From Macrostomum hystrix (lineage: Eukaryota > Platyhelminthes > Macrostomidae): DNA of 64,000 nucleotides. A model generated the notes under the pieces. It made no database searches, was not told the origin of the DNA, and saw only the letters and a list, made by a program, of their open reading frames with translations. Position numbers and translations under genes: made by a program. The stretch is from positions 10,263,001-10,327,000 of the forward strand of contig CATNEN010000001.1 of NCBI GenBank assembly GCA_950097015.1, in the 5' to 3' direction. Shown piece by piece: positions 12,180-24,255 of the stretch (within the stretch, counting starts at the first letter, position 1; each line of letters begins with the position of its first letter).

Positions 12180-12395
12180 TAGCCTTTTAGTTATAGCGTC
12201 AGATCAACTACTTGAATTTCGGGGTTTCGATTCTTGACTCAACTAGACCATTTTGTGTCCTTGAGCGAAAGATTTAACTGTGAATTGCTTCAGTTCATCC
12301 AGCTGTTAGACGGGTAGCAGCATCAGCTGGGGTAATTGAAGTTGGGGTGGGTGTGGCGCCCCCAGTTCATGGACTGAACAGCTTTCATCCCTTAT
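12180..12395 (+). mobile_element. SINE2 copy, degenerate
   Basis: GGGGTTTCGATTCTTGACTC (B-box region), TGAATTGCTTCAGTTCATCC, TCAGCTGGGGTAATTGAAG and CATGGACTGAACAGC follow in the order of the SINE2 consensus seen best at 15843-16100. The 27-bp array begins where its 3' part ends. Confidence 0.75.
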
Positions 12396-12550
12396 CAGTA
12401 ACGAACCAACTGTCAGCCAATCAGAAATTGGCCAGACTGTCAGCCAATCAGAAAGTGACCAGACTGTCAGCCAATCAGAAAGTGACCAGACTGTCAGCCA
12501 ATCAGAAAGTGACCACACTGTCAACCAATCAGAAAGTGACCAGACTGTAA
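12395..12550. repeat. 27-bp minisatellite next to SINE2
   Basis: About six copies with core CTGTCAGCCAATCAGAAAGT. The reverse complement closely resembles the 27-bp unit at 36320-37350 in FLAD1. Confidence 0.9.
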
Positions 12551-12741
12551 GATGAAAAACATTTAATGCGAACTTACAAGGATGCATATATAATTTTTTT
12601 TATCAGGAATTTAATGAAAATATTTTTGTATATTTTATATTGTTAGCTTTAAAAATATGTAATTTAGTTGGCTTTAAAACCAGTTAATTTAGTGTTTTAC
12701 TTTTACTTTGGTTAGTTAATAAAATATCCGATCGAATTTCG

Positions 12742-15700
12742 TCACAAAAAGTGCATCAGCAGGCACTGTTTTACATCATTGGCCGACTTGTTTCCAGGCA
12801 CTTGTGTCAGCTCCACAGAACTTAATCTTTTAGTTAGATGGAATGCGTTGTCAGATAGAATCGATTTGGCCATTGATGGACAAACGAATTGTAGGTGAAC
12901 AGCGTAAAGCGGCGACTGACTCGACAGATCGATTCTAAACTGGTCAGAACCGGTCTTGGTGATGTTTACCGTCTGAAAGCGAACCAATAATGACGGCGCA
13001 TTTAGTCGCAATCAAATACTTTGCTTCTTAATTTTACTTAATACTTTTGCAGGATTAGAATTATCGGTTTATTATTATTATTTGCAGGAGGGCTGCGGGC
13101 AATGGAACATCATTAGGTGACACTAGACCCACAGCCAGCGAGGAGGCAATTCTGCCCGTTTCGCTGACTCCTGAGCACACAAGCACACAGATACTGTACA
13201 CAGGCACACGCTCACACAGGTGTGTACATCTGCCTTGATGTACACTCTCACTGTGCCTTGGAGGTTGGCCCTTAAGGGCGTAAATTGCACGACAAGCCCC
13301 CCAAGCCTTCTCTCCGCGGCTGCGCCCCAAATAAATGTGGCCTCGCCGCAGAATCGAACTTAGGAACCTTGGTGCGAGAGGCAAACGCGTTAACGGCTCT
13401 GCCGCCGACCCCCCTATGATGATCGGTACCAGTTGTGGCCTTTTGGCGCGCCTGAAGTTTTTTGGCGCATCGAAAAAGTATTGCTCCGGCGGGGCTTCGG
13501 CGCCGACCAAAGCGGCTTCCAGCAGACAGTTGCTGGCTAGCGGGCAGCCGCAGAGATTCAGCAGCTCAGCTTCGGTTTGGCGAAACAGTTCAACTGGACA
13601 GTTCGGAGACGTCTGTAAAGAGTTGATTCAAGCGATGAGGCATATGATGGGCATAGTGCATTCTTGTGAAGATCTATGGATTAAAAATGCATCGGGAATT
13701 TCAGATTGGAAAACAGAAAATTTCATTCGGAAGAATTCAGGATCGGGGATCGGGATTGAGATTGGGATTGGTAATTGGGATTGGGAATCGGGATATGGAA
13801 TCGGGATTGTGAAACGGGATTGGGAATCGGTATTGGAATTGGAATTGGAAATCGGGAATCGGGATTGGAATTGGAAATCGGTATTGGGAATCGGGATTGG
13901 AAATGGAATTGGAAATCGGGAATCGGGATTGGAATTGGAAATCGGGATTGGGAATCGGTATTGGGAATCGGGATTGGGAATCGGGATTGGGAATCGGGAT
14001 TGGGAATCGGGATTGGGAATCGGTATTGGGAATCGGGATTGGGAATCGGGATTGGGAATCGGTATTGGGAATCGGGATTGGGAATCGGGATTGGGAATCG
14101 GGATTGGAATTGGGATGGGGATTCGGAATTGGGAATCGGGATTGGCAATGAGGAAGAATTCGGGATTGGGGATCGGGAAGAATTCAGGATTGGGGATCGG
14201 GAAGAATTCGGGATTGGGGATCGGGAAGAAATGGGGATCACTAGCTGGAGATGGAGAACATGGAAAAGCAAGAAAAGCATATGTTGAGGCAAGTGTCTCA
14301 CCCAGTTAGCGTTAACAGTCCAACTATTCAAAGCAGTTAAACTGTTTATGTCGTAACACTTGAATGCGACTACAACCGGCCTTGGAGAATTCGCTTCGTT
14401 GGAGTTTGACTCCTGAATATAGATCGCCTCGACGTGATCATCGTTGACATTCTTCACCATGACAACGCGACTGTTGGCATAGTAACGCTTGGCATAGTAG
14501 TGCGCCACTTTCCACACCCCGGTGACTTCGACGCTGGACCAGGTAGGCGCAGCCCAGACGTCGTTCAACTGCCAGTACATCACTCCGGATGAGAAGCCTT
14601 CTAAACCAGCGCTTTCAGGCTCGCCAAGATCGGCGGCCTGCCGCAGGCGGCAGCGGTAGAGAGCGTGCTGGTGCGTCACTCGGCGATAGATCTCCGCCTG
14701 GTCAACCTGGCTGGCGTACGACTTGTAGGCGTACCGAGCCAACTGGGCCGTGAGCCGCTTCAACTGCCGCGGGTTGAGCAATAGAACTGAACAGAAGCTC
14801 CAACCAAAACCTAACAGCATGTCTACCGGGTGTCTACCGGGTGTCTAGGGGTGTCTACCGGGTGTCTACCGGGTGTCTAGGGGTGTCTACCGGGTGTCTA
14901 GGGGTGTCTACCGGGTGTCTAGGGGTGTCTACCGGGTGTCTAGGGGTGTCTACCGGGTGTCTAGGGGTGTCTACCGAGTGTCTAGGGGTGTCTACCGGGT
15001 GTCTAGGGGTGTCTACCGGGTGTCTACCGGGTTTCTACCGGTTGTCTACCGGGTGTCTAACGGGTTGTTAACGGGTATCTATGGGGTGTCTACCAGGTGT
15101 CTAACGGGCCTTTAACGGGTGCCTACCGGGCATCTTATCGGTGTCTATCAGGTGTCTACAAGGTGCCTTCCCTAACAGTTGTCTCCCTGGTGTCTACCGG
15201 GTGTCTTTTAAGATACTACCGATTTCTTCTACGAGTCTACTAGGTGTCTGCCGACCTGGTGTCGAACAGATGTATTTTGCAAGTCTACCAGGTGCCTACC
15301 AGGTATCTAAGTATAGTGCCTACTAGGTTTTCTACCGAGTGTCTGCGCGGTCATTTTCTAGACTCGCACCCCAATGACCACTTATTTAGCCGTACAAACC
15401 TGATCTGGCGGCACAGAATAGTTGTCAGTCAGCAATTTCCCAATCTGCTCATTGTTGATTCCCACAAGCCAGTCGGGCTGTTCACTAAGAAAATGTCGGT
15501 CATTGTGACGAGCAATGATCGCAGTGCCATTCGGCTGGTGTTCCCTGTGAAGTGTGAAATTCGTATCGACTCCAATATTTGCTGTATTATCAGTGGCAGA
15601 TAGTACTGTGAGTAGGCTAGGATGAGACTGGAATCCGAATTCGGAGATCAGTCGGGCCAGCGGTGTTGTCTGCGGCAGCCACATGTCCTCTGTGTAGCTG

Positions 15701-18700
15701 TAGAAATGAACTGAAAGCGCATATAAACAAATGCTAATTGTAATTTGTTCTGATCCCCTGTCCATGGACGGAACAGATTTTGTAAGTGTGCCGCGGAATA
15801 GCTGCGGCTGTGACACTGGCTGTACTCATCATAATTAGAGTCACATTGGGGTTGTAGCCTAGTGGTTTGAGCGTCGGACTCTCGACTTGAACATCGGGGG
15901 TTCGATTCCTGACTCTACTGCAAAAATTGTGTCCTTTAGAAAAACGCTTACCTCTGTATTGCTTCAGCTCACCCAGCTGTAAAGTGGGTATCAGCATCAG
16001 CTGGGGTTATTGAGAGTGGGGTGGGTGTGGCGTCCCACCCAGTCCATGGACTGAACAGTCATACGCAGCCTTCAGATGCGCCGCGCAATAGCTAATTTCT
16101 ACATCCTGTTATGTAGAAAGTATAGACCTATGACTCAGGGGGGTCGGTGGCAGAGCGGTTAACGCGTTTGCCACTCGCACCGAGGTCCCTGAGCTCGATT
16201 CCGCGTCGAGGCCACATTTTTTGGGGCGCAGCCGCGGAGAGAAGGCTTGGGTGCTTGTCATGCAATTTACACCCTTGAGGGCCAACCTCCAAGGCACAGT
16301 GAGAGTGTACACTGCCTGACGATGAGAAAGTCAGGGCAGATGTACACACCTGTGTGAGCGAGTGCCTGCGTACAGTATCTGTGTCTGCGTACAGTATCTG
16401 TGTCTGCGTACAGTATCTGTGTCTGCGTACAGTACCTGTGTCTGCGTACAGTATCTGTGTCTGCGTACAGTATCTGTGTCTGCGTACAGTATCTGTGTCT
16501 GCGTACAGTATCTGTGTCTGCGTACAGTATCTGTGTCTGCGTACAGTATCTCTGTCTGCGTGTGTGCTCAGGAGTCAACGAAATAGGCAGAATTGCCTCC
16601 TCGCTGACTGCGGGTCTACTGTCACTAATTAATGTGCCATTGCCCGCAGCACTCCTGCAATATTTAATTTTTTTTAGGTCTATGACTCAGACCTTGTGTG
16701 ATAGTTCCATCAACGATAGAAAGATTATGAAAAAATCCAGCAACTGCGTATTGGGCGGAGGACTCACCATCGCCAAACAGGGTGCTTTGAGGCTGGCGAG
16801 CCACACCGCCCTCCCATTCGGTTTCGTCTCCGTTGCTAGGAGACGACAGCAGCACGGACCTCGTGTAGTCTTCGGCCTGCACAATTTGCCTAAGAGTTCG
16901 CATGTACAGCAGGCGGTAGTCCTGATAATAGCGGCTGGTTCTGTTGCGCCAAAGCGGCCACCACTTATTGGCCAATGCGCCCTCATTCTCATTGTTGCCA
17001 ACCCACACCGCTAGGCTGGCTCTGTGCTGCAGGCGACGGACGGTGGTTCGAATCTCGGATTCAACGATAGATAAAAACTCAGCGTTAGTTGGATAGAGAG
17101 CGCAGGCGAACGGAAAATCCTGCCAGATCATGATGCCAAGCTGGTCAGCTAGATCGTAGAATTCTGGTCGTTCGATGGTCTGCAGGTGGCGAGATTGACA
17201 GGTAGTTTATGTCTCCATGTCTCTCGAAATATTTTTGTTCCTTTCTACGTAGAAACAATATTTTTGTCACCTAGTCACATCTGTCAATCATCTACTCGTA
17301 TATCACTCATCACCTAGTCACACCTGTCAATCATCTATATCACTCATCACCTGTCAAAGATCTATATCACTCATCACCTGCTCACACCTGTCAATCATCT
17401 ATATCACTTATCACCTAGTCACACCTGTCAATCATCTATATCACTAATCACCTGTCAATCATCTATATCACTCATCACCTAGTCACACCCGTCAATCATC
17501 TATATCACTCATCACCTAGTCACACCTGTCAATCATCTATATCACTCATCACCTTGTCACACCTGTCAATCATCTATACCGCTCATCACCTAGTCACACC
17601 TGTCAATCATCTATATCACTCATCATATATGATGACAATATCAATGATTGACTTCAATGATTAAAGCCGTCAAACTCACCCCTCCACCCCAGACGCGCAG
17701 CATGTTGATCCCGGCGTCAGCTGCCGACTGCATCAACCAGTTGTAGTCGGCGACTGAGGCCCCAGCAATCGACATTCCAATTGGAACAAAATTTGATCCC
17801 TTGATGAATACGGAACGGCCATTCACAGCCAGACCAAAGGTGAGACCGCTTTTCAACTCGCTGCCTACCGGCTTCTGCTCAACCTGGAATCGACGAAACC
17901 CGACTCGTCGCGTCGTCCAGGAATCCGGCCAGCTGCAGTCGGGACCGTCCAGACACAGGCGAACTCTCAGGGTGTACAATGTCTGACTGCCGAAACCATT
18001 CGGCCACCAGAGCTGGGGCTTCTGCTGACGAATTAATTGAACGATTAAACACTTGTTTGCGTATCTATGTCTGACTGATCTCTGTCTGTCTGACTGATCT
18101 CTGTCTGTCTGACTGATCTCTGTCTGTCTGACTGATCTCTGTCTGTCTGACTGATCTCTGTCTGTCTGACTGATCTCTGTCTGTCTGACTGATCTCTGTC
18201 TGTCTGACTGATCTCTGTCTGTCTGACTGATCTCTGTCTGTCTGACTGATCTCTGTCTGTCTGACTGATCTCTGCCTGTCTGACTGATCTCTGCCTGTCT
18301 GACTGATCTCTGTCTGTCTGACTGATCTCTGCCTGTCTGACTCATGCCAATCCAAATCCCCACTTACAATTTTGTCAAACCGTAGATCAACCGTGAAATT
18401 GTTTGCTTCCTTAAATCCTTGTCCCTTAGCAACTGGCGATTGGACACAGCGCTTCACTATCTCAGTGATGTTGTCAATTTTGGCGGCTATACAGATTCGA
18501 CCTTGATTGTGGCGAATACTGTCACCAATGAGTATACCAGCAGTTGCTACCGCCCACCAGACATTGTCAGGCTCGGCTGCTTCCGGTGACGGTGAGGCGG
18601 CGAATTTCACATAGTCTATGGCCAAACCTGGGTAGACATCTAAGTACACTGGACGCCTATTATTGATTTTAAATATATATTTGTACGAGTATTAAAGACT

Positions 18701-21534
18701 TGTTTAAAATCCCAAAAAGACTTTGACTGCTCAAACTGTACTAAATTCTCAAATTTGGTAAAACATGAGCTTTAACAAAAGTTTGCTCAGCAATAGTACA
18801 GTGTCTAATCTACATAATTTTCCGCTCTATCCGATGAAACAACTTCCAGAATCACAAAACATCGGCATCGTCAAGATATTCAACCATTCTCTTTGGGGTG
18901 TCTGGTGGCGAAAACCGCCAGTATTGGCATCATTATTCTGCTCACAAAATGTCATTAAGTAGCCATGTCGGCTATTATCCTATGTTTTATATTTATTTAT
19001 TTATTTAATAATTGATTACACCTGCCCTCCAATTTTGTTAGATGTGCAGCCGACAGCACAGCCGCAGCTAATGCGCGGTGCATCTGAAGGCTGCGTACAG
19101 CTGTTCAGTCCATGGACTGGGGGGACGCCACACCCACCTTCAATTATCCCAGCTGATGCTGGTACCCAATTAACAGCTGGGTGAACTGAAGCAATGCAGA
19201 GTCAAGTACCTTGCTAAAAAACACAAATTGTTCCAGTGGAGTCGGGAATCGAACCTCCGACCTTAAAGTCGTGAGTCCGATGCCCAAACCACTAGGCTAC
19301 AACCTCTCTCACCTATTATATATTGGGAGCCATCCTGAAGCAGGCAGTGGGTATTTGAAATACCCCCGAAAATAGTGTTGTCTTTCTACTGTTACCGCTC
19401 ATCATTAATCCAACGACTGCTCAACCGATTTTACGGAACTGCTCAACCCGCGGCTGTTTCGCTTACCAGAGTCCCGCAGTAGGCACAGCCGGCCCCCAGT
19501 CCCAGCTGAACGAGTAGGCCGGTTTTCTGATGAAATTAAAACTGCACTCCCCGTTGTAGCTATCCGGCGGACAGTCGGGCGGCACCGGATAGCCGTATTG
19601 GCTTGAGTAATCTTGAGCAGCAGACTTGGCGTAGGATACGGGAGAATTGAGCTCAACTGAGAGAATGTTCCATCCGGCCTGTTGAGGGTTGCAATTACTT
19701 TCAGTTGTATTAGGTCATATCTGTCCTCGTAGATAGTGATTCCTTACATTCGTTAGACATCAATTAGACATCAGGTAGACATCGAACCTGATATATATTG
19801 CTACCAACCTGTTAGACGTTGGTACCAATCTGTTAGACATTGGTACTAATCTGTTAGACATTGGTACCAATCCGTTAGACATTGGTACCAATCTGTTAGA
19901 CATTAATACCAATCTGTTAGACATAGCTACCCATCTATTAGACATTAATACCAATCTGTTAGACATAGCTACCAATCTGTTAGACATTGCTACCAATCTG
20001 TTAGACATTGGTACCAACCTGTTAGACATTGGTACCAATCTGTTAGACATTAATACCAATCTGTTAGACATTGGTACCAATCTGTTAGACATTAATACCA
20101 ATCTGTTAGACATAGCTACCCATCTATTAGACATTAATACCAATCTGTTAGACATTGCTACCAATCTGTTAGACATTGGTACCAACCTGTTAGACACAAG
20201 GCCTGTTAGACACCGTGATTTGTACCTGATACAGGTAAATTCAAGCTAAAATACTTCTAAAAACACTCACGGATAGCCAACGCTTAACTTCGACCCTGTA
20301 CTCTCGCCAGTGGCTGTTACATCTGTCAATCAAAGTTTGACCATTAAGCATCACTCGGCCGATAGTGTCCACACCCTCCAGTACGAGGTCAATTGAGTTG
20401 CCAGAAGTGACCAAACTGCTGTTAACTTGGTAACAGAATGGGTAAAGATCAATATTCGGTTTGTAAAAAGTCTTCGATTCCGAATTTTGTCAATGGTAAT
20501 TTTAATTTTTGGTCACTGTACGCGCTCGTATGATCTTTTCTGACTCTGCATAATTTTTCTAATATATCCTGTCACTAGGATCTTATCTGTCACAATTGGA
20601 TCTCTCCTGTCACTCTTGGATCTCTCCTGTCACTCTAGTATCTCTCCTGTCACTCTAGGATCTGTCCTGTCACTCTAGGATCTGTCCTGTCACTCTAGTA
20701 TCTCTCCTGTCACTCTAGGATCTGTCATGTCACTCTAGGATCTCTCCTGTCACTCTAGTATCTCTCCTGTCACTCTAGGATCTGTCCTGTCACTCTAGGA
20801 TCTGTCCTCTCACTCTAGGATCTGTTCTGTCACTCCAGTATCTCTTCTGTCACTCCAGTATCTCTTCTGTCACTCTAGGATCTGTTCTGTCACTCCAGTA
20901 TCTCTTCTGTCACTCTAGGATCTGTCCTGTCACTCTAGGATCCCTTCTGTCACTCTAGGATCCCTTCTGTGGCTCTAGGATCCCTGCTGTCACTCTAGGA
21001 TCCCTTCTGTCACTCTTGGATCCCTTCTGTCACTCTTGGATCCCTTCTGTCACTCTAGGATCCCTTATGTCACTCTAGGATCTTATCTATGCTGCAGAAC
21101 GGCTATTTGGAATGACTAGAAAGACTAGTTTGTCGCACCAGCAAATTTAGCTTCGTAAGTCCAGTTGCAGCTAGCAACCCAGCGAGTCTTGATGTCGTTA
21201 AACTCTCTGATTGGATCCGGTATAATTCCAGCTAGCTTCAGGTCTCGATATACGTCGCCGGGAACATTTCCAGGAACGGAAACTCGACCTGCGATTTGTT
21301 ATACGAGGTTATAACAAAGTTTAGAAGTTTTAAAATACTGAATTTAATTTAGCGGAATGGCTTACCATCCGATGCTCGCAAAGTCCAAGCTAGATTTGGC
21401 GAATTCAACGAAATTTTCTGTCTAACTGGCGTAGAATAGAGCAAAGGTTCGCTTTGCACTACTGCCACGCTCATAGACAGTAGAAATATAAGAACATGAG
21501 TTGATAGATTTGTGCGACAATAGTTGAACACCAT
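12742..21534 (-). CDS. MANBA: Lysosomal beta-mannosidase, complete 11-exon gene
   Basis: Exons (minus strand order): 21366-21534, 21139-21288, 20271-20425, 19467-19678, 18368-18656, 17680-18021, 16768-17179, 15400-15710, 14302-14763, 13430-13612, 12742-12972; phases all agree, 971 aa. Glycoside hydrolase family 2 enzyme that removes the terminal beta-mannose during N-glycan breakdown in the lysosome. It starts with a signal peptide (VLIFLLSMSVAVVQS). Landmarks follow: VPGNVPGDVYRDL, DLVLEGVDTIGRVMLNG, SFSWDWGPAVPT, QLWWPNGFGSQTLY, INMLRVWGGG and MIWQDFPFACALYP. The acid/base Glu503 is in WVGNNENE and the nucleophile Glu600 in LISEFGFQS; both catalytic residues are intact. The C-terminal exons (EQYFFDAPKNF; DNAFHLTKR) match the family's beta-sandwich end. 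Acceptor-like CTCATTTCAG and TTTTTCCTAG lie within 45 bases of the ATG. Except for the shortest, each intron carries a minisatellite or mobile element. Confidence 0.95.
13082..13417 (-). mobile_element. SINE1 copy in beta-mannosidase intron 10
   Basis: Full-length antisense copy with an (ATT)n tail at 13068-13082 and the tRNA-like head at 13340-13417. Its 5' end lies about 12 bases from the donor of exon 10. It is in the same orientation as the host gene. Confidence 0.9.
13740..14240. repeat. 13-bp minisatellite in beta-mannosidase intron 9
   Basis: Repeats of GGGATTGGGAATC with variants. All three frames are largely free of stops on both strands, giving false proteins rich in GIGNRDWES; it is intronic. 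Confidence 0.95.
14820..15350. repeat. 21-bp minisatellite in beta-mannosidase intron 8
   Basis: The unit is a doublet of GGTGTCTACCGG and GTGTCTAGGG. It decays towards 15350 into irregular 10-11-bp copies, which suggests growth from a shorter ancestral unit. Confidence 0.9.
15843..16100 (+). mobile_element. SINE2 copy in beta-mannosidase intron 7
   Basis: Head GTTGTAGCCTAGTGG (A-box-like) and GGGGGTTCGATTCCTGACTC (B-box-like) show a tRNA origin. The body has TTGCTTCAGCTCACCCAGCT, TCAGCATCAGCTGGGGTTAT and CCATGGACTGAACAG, then GCAGCCTTCAGATGCGCCGC. Related copies lie at 12180, 19018, 46676 and 63715. It is antisense to the host gene. Confidence 0.85.
16139..16663 (+). mobile_element. SINE1 copy with internal expansion
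   Basis: Complete head (16142-16215), body and 3' end. It is about 190 bp longer than other copies because a 19-bp internal segment has been tandemly amplified. Lies in beta-mannosidase intron 7, 40 bases from a SINE2 copy. Confidence 0.9.
16367..16560. repeat. 19-bp array born inside SINE1
   Basis: About ten near-identical copies of TGCGTACAGTATCTGTGTC. Other SINE1 copies have this segment once (for example near 807), so the array arose after insertion. Confidence 0.95.
17230..17640. repeat. About 37-bp minisatellite in beta-mannosidase intron 6
   Basis: Copies of CACCTGTCAATCATCTATAT followed by CACTCATCACCTAGTCA, with some shortened units. Confidence 0.9.
18060..18350. repeat. 19-bp minisatellite in beta-mannosidase intron 5
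   Basis: About 15 copies of CTGACTGATCTCTGTCTGT in intron 18022-18367. Confidence 0.95.
18805..19375. mobile_element. Element A copy split by SINE2
   Basis: 18820-18960 matches 10345-10500 of the first copy (CCGATGAAACAACTTCCAGA). The far end GGGTATTTGAAATACCCCC is at 19347-19365. A SINE2 copy lies between them, so element A was there first. Confidence 0.7.
19018..19318 (-). mobile_element. SINE2 copy inside element A
   Basis: Antisense copy. The head reads GGTTGTAGCCTAGTGGTTTG on the minus strand, and the 3' part ends with CTGTGCTGTCGGCTGC. Nested in element A in beta-mannosidase intron 4. Confidence 0.85.
19745..20215. repeat. 21-bp minisatellite in beta-mannosidase intron 3
   Basis: About 20 copies of CCAATCTGTTAGACATTGGT plus one base, with two main variants alternating (ATTGGTA and ATTAATA). 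Confidence 0.95.
20570..21095. repeat. 20-bp minisatellite in beta-mannosidase intron 2
   Basis: About 26 copies of GTCACTCTAGGATCTGTCCT, with variant blocks (TCCCTTCT) clustered at the right end. Confidence 0.95.
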
Positions 21535-21929
21535 TCACGGGAATGCAAGATTTTATCTAGGAAAAATCTGAAATGAGAAAGACATTGTTTGACTCGAAAA
21601 AATTGTGTTCATTATCAATAGTAATCTCAGGTAATATCCTGAGTAAAAAACGGAGTCGAATTTGTTAACTTACCAAAATTTTTGCGAAGCTCTTCAGTAA
21701 GACTAAAGCGAGATTCGTTAGAAGAGGCCAGTTAAAAGTTTGATTACATTTTCAATTGCTGAAATCTAGCCATGTAAATAGGGCTTGCGAAAACTGCCTT
21801 ACGCGCAAGATTATATCTATACCTATATACTTTGTGCACATATTAAACTTATCAACATGTACAATAATGCTAACTTATACACAACTTTTGTCCTGCTTTT
21901 GAAATTCCTTTTGGCTCTTCTGGGTGCCC

Positions 21930-22985
21930 GACTATAAAGTTTAGGTTTAGCAGTCCGTTGAGACAGGGACTGTAAAGTTTAGGTTTAGCAGTCCGTTGAG
22001 ACAGGGACTGTAAAGTTTAGGTTTAGCAGTCCGTTGAGACAGGGACTGTAAAGTTTAGGTTTAGCAGTCCGTTGAGACAGAGACTGTAAAGTTTAGGTTT
22101 AGCAGTCCGTTGAGACAGGGACTGTAAAGTTTAGGTTTAGCAGTCCGTTGAGACAGGGACTGTAAAGTTTAGGTTTAGCAGTCCGTTGAGACAGAGACTG
22201 TAAAGTTTAGGTTTAGCAGTCCGTTGAGACAGAGACTGTAAAGTTTAGGTTTAGCAGTCCATTGAGACAGAGACTGTAAAGTTTAGGTTTAGCAGTCCGT
22301 TGAGACAGAGACTATAAAGTTTAGGTTTAGCAGTCCATTGAGACAGAGACTATAAAGTTTAGGTTTAGCAGTCCGTTGAGACAGAGACTATAAAGTTTAG
22401 GTTTAGCAGTCCGTTGAGACAGAGACTGTAAAGTTTAGGTTTAGCAGTCCATTGAGACAGAGACTATAAAGTTTAGGTTTAGCAGTCCGTTGAGACAGAG
22501 ACTATAAAGTTTAGGTTTAGCAGTCCGTTGAGACAGAGACTGTAAAGTTTAGGTTTAGCAGTCCGTTGAGACAGAGACTATAAAGTTTAGGTTTAGCAGT
22601 CCGTTGAGACAGAGACTGTAAAGTTTAGGTTTAGCAGTCCGTTGAGACAGAGACTGTAAAGTTTAGGTTTAGCAGTCCATTGAGACAGAGACTGTAAAGT
22701 TTAGGTTTAGCAGTCCGTTGAGACAGAGACTGTAAAGTTTAGGTTTAGCAGTCCGTTGAGACAGAGACTATAAAGTTTAGGTTTAGCAGTCCGTTGAGAC
22801 AGAGACTGTAAAGTTTAGGTTTAGCAGTCCGTTGAGACAGAGACTATAAAGCTTAGGTTTAGCAGTCCGTTGAGACAGAGACTGTAAAGTTTAGGTTTAG
22901 CAGTCCGTTGAGACAGAGACTGTAAAGTTTAGGTTTAGCAGTCCGTTGAGACAGGGACTAAGTTTAGGTTTAGGTTAAAAATAAA
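21930..22985. repeat. 38-bp minisatellite
   Basis: About 27 highly uniform copies (AAAGTTTAGGTTTAGCAGTC then CGTTGAGACAGAGACTGT). Only a few positions vary, so the array is young or actively homogenised. Confidence 0.97.
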
Positions 22986-23074
22986 GTTTAGGTTTAGCAG
23001 AGTCGTAGTGACGGAAAATACAGACTTGCACATCATACGCGTACTGCCAAAATTGTGCTTTCATGGGGAGTGGG

Positions 23075-24255
23075 ACAAAGTAGGAGATGGAAAGAGTGGA
23101 AGATGGAGAGAGAGTGGGAGATAGAGAGAGGATGGGAGATAAAGAGAGGATGGGAGATGGAGAGAGTGGGAGAGAGTGGGAGATGGAGAGAGGGTGGGAA
23201 ATGGAGAGAGTGGGAGATGGAGAGAGAGTGGGAGATGGAGAGAGTGGGAGATGGAGAGAGTGGGAGATGGAGAGAGTGGGAGATGGAGAGAGTGGGAGAT
23301 GGAGAGAGTGGGAGATGGAGAGAGAGTGGGAGATGGAGAGAGGATGGGAGATGGAGAGAGTGGGAGAGAGTGGGAGATGGAGAGAGGGTGGGAAATGGAG
23401 AGAGTGGGAGATGGAGAGAGTGGGAGATGGAGAGAGTGGGAGATGGAGAGAGTGGGAGATGGAGAGAGAGTGGGAGATGGAGAGAGTGGGAGATGGAGAG
23501 AGAGTGGGAGATAGAGTGAGGATGGGAGATGGAGAGAGGGTAGGAGATGGAGAGAGGATGGGAGATAAAGAGAGGATGGGAGATGGAGAGAGTGGGAGAG
23601 AGTGGGAGATGGAGAGAGGGTGGGAAATGGAGAGGGTGGGAGATGGAGAGAGTGGGAGATGGAGAGAGAGTGGGAGATGGAGAGAGTGGGAGATGGAGAG
23701 GGTGGGAGATGGAGAGAGTGGGAGATGGAGAGAGAGTGGGAAATGGAGAGGGTGGGAGATGGAGAGAGTGGGAGATGGAGAGAGTGGGAGATGGAGAGAG
23801 TGGGAGATGGAGAGAGTGGGAGATGGAGAGAGTGGGAGATGGAGAGAGTGGGAGATGGAGAGAGTGGGAGATGGAGAGAGTGGGAGATGGAGAGAGTGGG
23901 AGATGGAGAGAGAGTGGGAGATGGAGAGAGAGTGGGAGATGGAGAGAGTGGGAGATGGAGAGAGAGTGGGAGATGGAGAGAGTGGGAGATGGAGAGAGTG
24001 GGAGATGGAGAGAGAGTGGGAGATGGAGAGAGAGTGGGAGATGGAGAGAGAGTGGGAGATGGAGAGAGTGGGAGATGGAGAGAGAGTGGGAGATGGAGAG
24101 AGTGGGAGATGGAGAGAGTGGGAGATGGAGAGAGAGTGGGAGATGGAGAGAGAGTGGGAGATGGAGAGAGTGGGAGATGGAGAGAGGGTGGGAGATGGAG
24201 AGAGTGGGAGATGGAGAGAGTGGGAGATGGAGAGAGTGGGAGATGGAGAGAGCAT
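23075..24255. repeat. Purine-rich 16-bp minisatellite
   Basis: Copies of GTGGGAGATGGAGAGA and an 18-bp variant over 1.2 kb. One strand is nearly all purine. It is open for hundreds of codons in several frames and has no coding character. Confidence 0.97.

Larger units (their letters stand above)
11927..12741. other. Intergenic, two gene 3' ends converge
   Basis: Lies between the stop codons of the TIR gene (+) and beta-mannosidase (-). It holds a SINE2 copy and a 27-bp array, both listed separately; the rest is AT-rich with no gene seen. Confidence 0.7.

Noticed and set aside
13335-14309. 324-codon plus-strand frame over beta-mannosidase
   Set aside because: It joins antisense exon 10 sequence, the end of a SINE and the 13-bp array; the minus-strand exons are clearly the real gene.
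15843-15920. Possible tRNA gene
   Set aside because: A and B boxes are present, but the same sequence recurs with an identical body in other places, so it is a SINE2 head and not a tRNA gene. The same applies to all SINE1 heads.
21930-22985. Regular array resembling a CRISPR
   Set aside because: Units are contiguous with no unique spacers, and the genome is eukaryotic; it is a minisatellite.
22955-22985. Telomere-like AGGTTTAGGTTTAGG
   Set aside because: Only two or three units within a degenerate end of the 38-bp array; no extended telomeric repeat.
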